Source: Xylanimicrobium pachnodae JCM 13526 = NBRC 107786
GTDB taxonomy: Bacteria; Actinomycetota; Actinomycetes; Actinomycetales; Cellulomonadaceae
Reading direction: 5' to 3'
NCBI GenBank assembly: GCA_001592145.1
Contig: BCWJ01000006.1
Span: 1-64,000 of the forward strand
Length of the DNA: 64,000 bases
Shown here: piece by piece, positions 58,410 through 64,000 of the stretch
How the letters are laid out: the number at the start of each line of letters is the position of its first letter
Position numbering within the stretch: position 1 is the stretch's first letter
Program-made: the position numbers and the translations under genes
The notes under the pieces: generated by a model
What the model was told of the DNA's origin: nothing
The model's input: the letters and a program-made list of their open reading frames with translations, nothing else
Database searches by the model: none

Positions 58410-59819
58410 GTGACCGCCAACACCCCGGAACCCAGCACCACCCCCACCCCGGACCCGAGCGTCGTCGAGACCGTGCGCGGCGTCGTCGACGACCTGTTCC
58501 CTGCGCTCCAGGCGGACCTCGTCTCACTGGTGCGCATCCCGAGCATCGCGATGGCGGCGTACGACCAGGCGCACGTCGAGGCGTCGGCGCACGCCGTCGC
58601 GGACCTGCTGCGCGGCGCTGGGCTGCCCGAGGTGCAGATCCTGCGCTCCACCCGGCCCGACGGCGCCCCGGGCGCACCCGCGGTGGTGGCGCGCCGTCCG
58701 GCGCCTGCGGGAGCCCCGACCGTGCTGCTGTACGCGCACCACGACGTGCAGCCCGTGGGGGAGGGCTGGGACACCGATCCGTTCGAACCGGTCCAGGTGG
58801 GCGATCGCCTGTTCGGCCGGGGTGCCGCCGACGACAAGGCGGGCGTCGTCGCCCACCTGGGCGCGCTGCGCGCGCTGGCCGCGGCGGACCTCCTACCCGA
58901 GGTGGGAGTCACGGTGTTCGTCGAGGGTGAGGAGGAGGACGGCTCGCCGTCGTTCCGAGCCTTCCTCGAGGAGCACCGCGCGCTGCTCGCCGCCGACGTC
59001 ATCGTGGTGGCCGACTCCGCCAACTGGAAGGTGGGCGTCCCGGCGCTGACGACGTCGCTGCGCGGGCTCGTCGACGGCTTCGTGGAGGTCCGGGTGCTGG
59101 AGCACGCGGTGCACTCCGGGATGTTCGGCGGCCCGGTGCTCGACGCGCTGACGCTGCTCTCGCGCCTCATCGCCACGCTGCACGACGACGCCGGGAACGT
59201 CGCGGTGCCCGGCCTGGTCCACGCCCCGGAGCCCAGCGTCGAGTACGACGAGGCCGCCTACCGGGCCGAGTCCTCGGTGCTGGACGGCGTCACCCTGGCC
59301 GGCACCGGTTCGCTTGCGGGCCGGATCTGGACCAAGCCGGCGCTCTCGGTCATCGGCATCGATGCGACCCCGGTGGCGCAGGCGTCGAACACGTTGACGC
59401 CGAGCGCTCGGGCCAAGCTCTCGCTGCGCCTGGCCCCGGGGCAGGACCCCGCGGCCGCTGCGGCCGCGCTGGAGGCGCACCTGCTCGCGGGCGCCCCGTT
59501 CGGCGCCCAGGTCACCTGGACCACCAAGGAGACGGGCAAGCCGTTCCTGGCCCCCGCCGACACCCCGGCGATGCGGGCCGCGCGTGCGGCGTTCGCCGCC
59601 TCGTGGGGGACCGATCCCGTGGACACCGGTATCGGCGGCAGCATCCCCTTCATCGCCGACCTGCTGGACGTCTTCCCGCAGGCGGCGATCCTGGTGACAG
59701 GGGTGGAGGACCCCGACTCGCGCGCGCACGGGGCCAACGAGTCGGTGCACCTCGGCGAGCTGCGCAAGGTGATCGTCGCCGAGGCGCTGCTGCTCACCCA
59801 GGTCGCCGCGGCGCTCTGA
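58410..59819 (+). CDS. M20 family dipeptidase
   Basis: Four hundred and sixty-nine residues, GTG 58410. Metallopeptidase of the M20/ArgE/DapE group: YAHHDVQPVGEGWDTDPF (metal-binding His and Asp), FGRGAADDKAGVVAHL (bridging Asp), FVEGEEEDGSPSF (general base Glu), IVVADSANW, and GGSIPFIADLLDVF near the end with HGANESV supplying the last His. A dimerisation domain lies between 210 and 330. Cleaves dipeptides or N-acyl amino acids. Standing alone. Confidence 0.9.
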   Translation: MTANTPEPSTTPTPDPSVVETVRGVVDDLFPALQADLVSLVRIPSIAMAAYDQAHVEASAHAVADLLRGAGLPEVQILRSTRPDGAPGAPAVVARRPAPAGAPTVLLYAHHDVQPVGEGWDTDPFEPVQVGDRLFGRGAADDKAGVVAHLGALRALAAADLLPEVGVTVFVEGEEEDGSPSFRAFLEEHRALLAADVIVVADSANWKVGVPALTTSLRGLVDGFVEVRVLEHAVHSGMFGGPVLDALTLLSRLIATLHDDAGNVAVPGLVHAPEPSVEYDEAAYRAESSVLDGVTLAGTGSLAGRIWTKPALSVIGIDATPVAQASNTLTPSARAKLSLRLAPGQDPAAAAAALEAHLLAGAPFGAQVTWTTKETGKPFLAPADTPAMRAARAAFAASWGTDPVDTGIGGSIPFIADLLDVFPQAAILVTGVEDPDSRAHGANESVHLGELRKVIVAEALLLTQVAAAL

Positions 59820-59872
59820 CCGCGCGGGTTGAGCCGACCCCGGCGCGTGACCCTGCCGAGACCCGGCTGTCG

Positions 59873-60403
59873 TCAGCGCGGTGAGACGTCCACCGCCCGC
59901 GCCCAGACCGCCACCTCGTCCGGGAGCGGCGGGCTCTGCGCCGGTGCGTCGTTCCCGAGCAGAGCGACGACGTCGTCGGGCGCGATGCGTTCACCCGAGC
60001 GGGACAGGAACCGCCCGGCCACCCAGGCGGTGGCGTACACCTCGCCGCCGCTGAGGAACACCTGCTCGAGGTAGCACACGCGGGTGTCCCAGCCGAGCAA
60101 CCGGGTGGTGACGGTGAACCGCTGGCCGAGCGTGAGTGAGCGCCGGTACTTCACGGTCGACGCCGCGACCACCGGGTACCAGCGCTGCCGGTTGAGCCGC
60201 CGCATCCCGTCGAGGTCGGCGATGTAGTTCCAGCGGGCCACATCGGCCATCTGGAGGTAGGTGCCGTTGTTGACGTGCCACAGGATGTCCAGGTCGGTGA
60301 CGTTGACGCGCATCCGCGTCACGGACTCGTCCAGGACGTGACGACCGGGGACGGGGCGTCGTGGGCGGAAGGTCAGCCAGGCGAGCTGCAGTACTCGAGT
60401 CAC
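59873..60403 (-). CDS. Acyl-CoA thioesterase (4HBT family)
   Basis: One hundred and seventy-six residues, GTG 60403. Hot-dog fold: RVNVTDLDILWHVNNGTYL (the D-x-x-x-H-x-N-N active site of 4HBT enzymes; Asp and His near 37-43), ASTVKYRRSLTLGQRFTVTT, and CYLEQVFLSGGEVYATAWV. The pattern fits the thioesterase group including human THEM6 relatives. Releases free acids from acyl-CoA; substrate unknown. Longer upstream open frame is not supported. Confidence 0.87.
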   Translation of the reverse strand: MTRVLQLAWLTFRPRRPVPGRHVLDESVTRMRVNVTDLDILWHVNNGTYLQMADVARWNYIADLDGMRRLNRQRWYPVVAASTVKYRRSLTLGQRFTVTTRLLGWDTRVCYLEQVFLSGGEVYATAWVAGRFLSRSGERIAPDDVVALLGNDAPAQSPPLPDEVAVWARAVDVSPR

Positions 60404-60459
60404 CCGCGGCAGAGTAGACCTGCAACCAGCGGTATCAGGTATCGAGCCTGCGACGGCGC

Positions 60460-61071
60460 CTACAGCCCGTCGTCCAGGTCCGACGCCGACTCGTGCGCGA
60501 TGCGCTCGCGCACCGCGCGGGCCGCGGTAGGTGTCTCCAGCCGGGCCACGAGGTGCAGCGCCAGGTCGATGCCACCCGTGATCCCGGCCGAGGTGACGAC
60601 GTCGCCGTCGTCCACGAACGACGCCCCGCTCTCGACGACGACGGAGGGATCGACGGCCAGCAGCGCGTCGACGTGCCCGCGCAGGGTGACGGCCGGCCGC
60701 CACGCGAGCATCCCGGCGGCCGCGAGGGCCAGCACGCCCGTTCCGACGCCGGCGATCACGGGCGTGCCCTTGTGGGCCGTCCGCAACCACTCCAGGTGCA
60801 CGGGACTGGACACGAGCGCGCCCACGCCGGCGCCACCGGGGTGGACGAGCACGTGCAGCGCGTTCAGCTCGTCCGCGGCGGCGGCAGGGACCAGGCGGAG
60901 CCCGTGGGCGAGACGTACTCCTGCGCCGTCGTGCGAGAACGTGGTGACGGTGGGCTGCAGCGCGGAGTGGGCGGCCCAGTTCGCGAACACGGAGAAGGGG
61001 CCGACGATGTCGAGCTCGTCGGCATCGTCGAACACGAGGATCCCGACATGCGGGCCCGCGCTGATGCTCAC
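60460..61071 (-). CDS. DJ-1/PfpI family protein lacking the nucleophile Cys
   Basis: Two hundred and three residues, GTG 61071. Class I glutamine amidotransferase-like fold: VGILVFDDADELDIVGPFSVF, then VLVHPGGAGVGAL, and a nucleophile elbow that reads IAGVGTGVLALAAAGML; active family members have V-C-T-G here, so the Cys is Gly. GITGGIDLALHLVARL is normal for the family. Related proteins include isonitrile hydratase and AraC-type sensor domains. Without Cys it should be non-catalytic or work by another route. Divergent from the glycerate-kinase remnant. Confidence 0.8.
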   Translation of the reverse strand: MSISAGPHVGILVFDDADELDIVGPFSVFANWAAHSALQPTVTTFSHDGAGVRLAHGLRLVPAAAADELNALHVLVHPGGAGVGALVSSPVHLEWLRTAHKGTPVIAGVGTGVLALAAAGMLAWRPAVTLRGHVDALLAVDPSVVVESGASFVDDGDVVTSAGITGGIDLALHLVARLETPTAARAVRERIAHESASDLDDGL

Positions 61072-61100
61072 GGCTCCATCGTCGTGCCACGATCAGGCTT

Positions 61101-61643
61101 GTGCACGTGCTCATGCTGGCCGCTCCGGCGGCGCTCGCCGAGGAGCTGGCCGCCGCGTGGCGGCAGGACGCCGCCGGGACCGTGGCGGCTGCCGAGCTGC
61201 CCGAACGGCACCACGCCCCCGCGCCGGCGGGGGTGTTCATCCCCCTTGCCTCGCTGGGTCTGCGCACGCCGATACCAGTCGACCCGGTGGAGGCCGCGCT
61301 GCGCGACCAGGTGGTGGGCGCCGACGTCGTCGTGGTCCATGTCGAGGCGCTGGACTCCGAGGCGCTCCACGAGGGGCCGCTGCCCGTGGTGGCGCGACTC
61401 GCGGTAGAGCGGGGCGTTCCCGTCGTGGTGCTGGCCGGTCGGGCCGAGGTGAGCCGCCGCGAGTGGTCGGTGAAGGGCGTCAGCGGCGTGCACGAGGTCG
61501 GCACCGAGCCGGCCCACCGGTCGCACAGTGTCACGCGGGTGGCCCGAACATGGGCACCGAAGTGGTCGAACGACCCCCGAACCACCGATTCGTGCGTAAC
61601 ATCGGGAAGCGCGAGTACAGCCACATCGTTGGAGGAAGCATGA
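61101..61643 (+). pseudogene. Glycerate kinase-like remnant
   Basis: One hundred and eighty codons, GTG 61101. The N-terminus (VLMLAAPAALAEELAAAWRQ) and the part ALRDQVVGADVVVVHVEALD with RGVPVVVLAGRAEVSRREWS and VKGVSGVHEV resemble the two ends of glycerate kinases (in intact proteins: AL...GADLVVTGEGSFD, PVVVLAGQV). The middle 170 or so residues, with the substrate-binding and GG-x-A-T-N-D motif, are missing. The last 40 codons (after EVG) have no homology in my reading. The frame remains open to an ATGA overlap with erpA. It may be a shortened protein with a new role or a decaying gene. Confidence 0.5.
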
Positions 61644-61990
61644 CCGACACTCTTGAGACTTCCACGCACGGCGTGGTCCTGACCGACGTCGCAGCGGGCA
61701 AGGTCCGCAGCCTCCTGGAGCAGGAAGGCCGCGACGACCTGCGGCTGCGCGTCGCCGTGCAGCCCGGCGGCTGCTCCGGCCTGATCTACCAGCTCTACTT
61801 CGACGAGCGCCTCCTCGACGGCGACGCGGTCGTGGGCTTCGACGGCGTCGAGGTCGTGGTCGACAAGATGAGCGTGCCGTATCTCGACGGTGCCACCGTC
61901 GACTTCGCGGACACCATCGAGAAGCAGGGCTTCACGATCGACAACCCGAACGCGGGCAGCTCCTGCGCCTGCGGCAGCTCCTTCGCCTGA
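61640..61990 (+). CDS. erpA: Iron-sulfur cluster insertion protein ErpA (HesB/IscA type)
   Basis: One hundred and sixteen residues, ATG 61640 with GGAGGAAG 2 bases upstream. A-type carrier: VLTDVAAGKVRSLLEQEG, LRLRVAVQPGGCSGLIYQL (first Cys), VVDKMSVPYLDGATVDF and SSCACGSSF (two further Cys). The three cysteines hold and transfer Fe-S clusters. It begins inside the stop of the preceding remnant and ends before a strong terminator. Likely supplies clusters to proteins such as LipA and the respiratory chain; cytochrome oxidase genes follow. Confidence 0.95.
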   Translation: MTDTLETSTHGVVLTDVAAGKVRSLLEQEGRDDLRLRVAVQPGGCSGLIYQLYFDERLLDGDAVVGFDGVEVVVDKMSVPYLDGATVDFADTIEKQGFTIDNPNAGSSCACGSSFA

Positions 61991-62009
61991 GGCGACCCGT
62001 CCTGCCCAG

Positions 62010-62045
62010 GACGGCCCGGCCACCCAGCGCGGTGGCCGGGCCGTC
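62010..62045 (+). terminator. Hairpin terminator of erpA
   Basis: GACGGCCCGGCCACC (62010-62024) with GGTGGCCGGGCCGTC (62031-62045), perfect 15-bp stem, loop CAGCGC, 19 bases past the erpA stop. Confidence 0.88.
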
Positions 62046-62357
62046 CGGCGTTTCAGGAACCTCCCAGCACGCCTCGTGTCGTGCGTCACACGGGTGCGGG
62101 CTTTCCGGACACGGGCGTCATGATGCGTCGCCTCGACGGCGGGTTCCGGGTAACGAGGTGACACCCCGTGGGTCGGTGTCGCGACCTGCCGTGACGTGCT
62201 CGCATCTGCGGCCGTACGGGGCTGTACCCGGCCCTGGCGCGCGTTAGGCTGCGCTTACCGAGCACGAGAGGACCTGTCCACGATCTGTCGCGCGTCGCGC
62301 CGTCCGATGGCGCGTTGCGGTCCGGTTGGTGGCAGGTCGAGACGGGAAAGGCCTCCC

Positions 62358-63278
62358 TTGCAGTCGAAGCATCCGACCCGCGCCATGCGGGCCAGTCTGC
62401 GCGCGACGGTCATCGCCGGCGCTGTCGCCGTGCTGGCCTCGGGCTGCGCAACTGACACGGTCAAGCGTGGTTACATGCCTGGGTATGCCGACGGGGAGGT
62501 GACCAACAAGACCGGAGAGCTCACGCACTTCTGGGTCGGTTCCTGGACCGCCCTGCTCGTCGTCGGCGTCATCGTCTGGGGCCTGATGCTGTGGTGCTTC
62601 GCCGCCTACCGCAAGCGGCGCGACGACGACCAGCTCCCCGTGCAGACGCGCTACCACGTGCCGCTCGAGATCATGTACGTGATCGTGCCGCTCGCGATGA
62701 TCCTGGCGCTCTTCTACCACTCCGACAAGGTCGTCACCGACGTCACCACCGTCAAGGGCGACGCCGACGTGCACATCCAGGTGATCGGCAAGCAGTGGAG
62801 CTGGGACTTCAACTACCTGGACGACGACGTCTACGACACTGGCCAGCACCTGATCGACCCCGGCAGCCAGACGGCGGCCGACGAGGTCGACGGCGCACCC
62901 GGCACGTCCACCGCGCTGCCCACCCTCTACCTGCCGCAGGGCGAGAAGGTCCAGTTCATCCTCGACTCGCGCGACGTCGTCCACTCGTTCTGGGTGCCCG
63001 CGTTCCTGTTCAAGCTGGACGTCATCCCCGGGCACACCAACAGCTTCGAGATCGTCCCCGAGCGGATCGGCACCTACGCAGGCAAGTGTGCGGAGCTGTG
63101 CGGTGAGTGGCACTCCGGGATGCTCTTCAACGTCAAGGTCGTCAGCCCCGCCGACTACCAGGCCCACATGGACAAGCTCCGTGAGGCCGGCCAGACGGGT
63201 GAGCTCGGGCTCGACCTGAACCGCCAGCAGCACCCGCAGGCCGTAGGTGCCGCCAACACCGAGGAGGCTGCAGACTGA
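62358..63278 (+). CDS. ctaC: Cytochrome c oxidase subunit II
   Basis: About 306 residues from TTG 62358 (GGGAAAGG lies 7-8 bases upstream; the ATG at 62385 has no such site). Lipoprotein leader ending VLASGC with the lipobox Cys, two membrane segments (about 55-78 and 97-115), then the cupredoxin domain: [25 protein letters not shown], and the CuA ligands in [12 protein letters not shown]. Accepts electrons from the cytochrome bcc complex and hands them to subunit I. Its stop overlaps the ctaD start. The promoter lies in the 312 bases after the erpA terminator, a stretch that shows no gene. Confidence 0.93.
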   Translation: MQSKHPTRAMRASLRATVIAGAVAVLASGCATDTVKRGYMPGYADGEVTNKTGELTHFWVGSWTALLVVGVIVWGLMLWCFAAYRKRRDDDQLPVQTRYHVPLEIMYVIVPLAMILALFYHSDKVVTDVTTVKGDADVHIQVIGKQWSWDFNYLDDDVYDTGQHLIDPGSQTAADEVDGAPGTSTALPTLYLPQGEKVQFILDSRDVVHSFWVPAFLFKLDVIPGHTNSFEIVPERIGTYAGKCAELCGEWHSGMLFNVKVVSPADYQAHMDKLREAGQTGELGLDLNRQQHPQAVGAANTEEAAD

Positions 63279-64000
63279 TGGCCGTCACCACATCCCACGA
63301 CGTCGCGCTGGTGCCAGGGCTTCGGCCCCAGCGGCAGAACCTGGGCCGCACGGTCGTCAGGTGGATCACCTCCACCGATCACAAGACGATCGGCTACATG
63401 TACCTGATCACCTCCGTGGTCTGGTTCTGCATCGGTGGTGTGCTGGCACTCGTCATGCGCGCCGAGCTCTTCGCGCCCGGCCTGGAGATCGTGCAGAGCA
63501 AGGAGCAGTACAACCAGCTCTTCACCATGCACGGCACGATCATGCTGCTGCTCTTCGCGACGCCGCTGTTCGCCGGGTTCGCGAACGTCCTCATGCCGCT
63601 GCAGATCGGTGCGCCCGACGTCGCGTTCCCGCGGCTGAACATGTTCGCGTACTGGCTGTACCTGTTCGGCGGACTGATCGCCGCGGCCGGGTTCTTCACG
63701 CCGCAGGGTGCCGCGTCCTTCGGCTGGTTCGCCTACGCGCCGCTGTCCAACACGACATTCAGTCCGGGCCTCGGTGGAGACCTGTGGGTGTTCGGCCTTG
63801 CTCTGGCCGGGTTCGGGACCATCCTCGGTGCCGTCAACTTCATCACCACGATCATCACGATGCGTGCGCCCGGCATGACGATGTTCCGGATGCCGATCTT
63901 CACGTGGAACACCCTGATCACCAGCATCCTGGTGCTCATGGCGTTCCCGCCGCTGGCGTCCGCGCTGTTCGCCCTCGGCGCGGATCGTAGGCTCGGTGCC
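63278..64000 (+). CDS. ctaD: Cytochrome c oxidase subunit I (3' partial)
   Basis: First 241 residues; the gene runs out of the window. ATG 63278 overlaps the ctaC stop. Heme-copper oxidase start: [16 protein letters not shown], then [20 protein letters not shown] with the low-spin heme a His, [20 protein letters not shown], and several membrane segments. Carries heme a, heme a3 and CuB in the full protein. Part of the aa3 oxidase operon with ctaC. Confidence 0.95.
   Translation, partial: MAVTTSHDVALVPGLRPQRQNLGRTVVRWITSTDHKTIGYMYLITSVVWFCIGGVLALVMRAELFAPGLEIVQSKEQYNQLFTMHGTIMLLLFATPLFAGFANVLMPLQIGAPDVAFPRLNMFAYWLYLFGGLIAAAGFFTPQGAASFGWFAYAPLSNTTFSPGLGGDLWVFGLALAGFGTILGAVNFITTIITMRAPGMTMFRMPIFTWNTLITSILVLMAFPPLASALFALGADRRLGA

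Noticed and set aside
62046-62357. Small gene in the 312-base gap before ctaC
   Set aside because: The open frames that cross the gap lack a ribosome-binding site and coherent composition; the gap is read as the ctaC promoter and leader region with nothing else clear.

Overview
The window is about 73% GC, has densely packed genes with frequent ATGA overlaps and GTG starts, and carries glnE, polyphosphate glucokinase, an RNase H/acid phosphatase fusion, DUF3043, DUF4191 and DUF5302 genes, a class A RNase P RNA and a GlnR-type operator. This points to a chromosomal segment of a high-GC actinobacterium. Gene content and style fit Micrococcales near Cellulomonadaceae/Promicromonosporaceae; that placement is inference.

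Region 1 (1-2800) is accessory. It holds three successive polymorphic-toxin style cassettes. The first is cut by the window edge and has a C80-like His-Cys domain followed by a possible immunity gene. The second is a short secreted protein with an EHHH-type HNH nuclease domain, followed by a 150-residue possible immunity gene. The third keeps only its signal peptide and junction, because a decayed IS3-family insertion replaced its toxin end. Cassettes 2 and 3 share an exact 24-bp junction containing a palindrome, and cassette 1 shares its core codons.

Region 2 (2800-20830) carries recQ, an SDR protein, DUF5302, a PolA-like exonuclease/polymerase, an ArsR-SulP operon, a Nif3/zinc-ribbon/RNase H-phosphatase operon, an MFS pump with a divergent XRE regulator, yaaA, hsp20 under a CIRCE element, an ABC exporter, a PadR two-gene unit, a tautomerase and an orphan ScoMcrA-head protein.

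Region 3 (20880-22680) has rnpB, followed directly by a dead AAA ATPase gene that lost its 5' end and carries a 67-bp inversion between short inverted repeats.

Region 4 (22680-29830) is a surface-structure cluster: two SipW-type secreted proteins, a SipW-like signal peptidase, a wall-anchored protein and a sortase on one strand, and a large LuxR/MalT-type regulator divergent from them.

Region 5 (29880-43080) carries a cation antiporter, a STAS protein, ppgK, nitrogen assimilation genes (a GlnA2-like synthetase, glnE, a NarK-like transporter, and glnA with a GlnR box), a YgjV-GNAT fusion and an EF-G-like GTPase.

Region 6 (43200-64000) is mostly housekeeping: RDD and DUF4191 proteins, lipA and lipB for lipoylation (the sucB E2 with two lipoyl domains is a likely target), a Gfo/Idh/MocA oxidoreductase, a pseudokinase, a GMC oxidoreductase, pepA, pyrD, an aldo/keto reductase, an M20 peptidase, a thioesterase, a DJ-1-like protein lacking its cysteine, a glycerate-kinase remnant, erpA, and the start of the cytochrome c oxidase operon (ctaC, ctaD). 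No tRNA gene, CRISPR array or prophage was seen, and no stretch over 300 bases is left without a gene, RNA, pseudogene or IS remnant.
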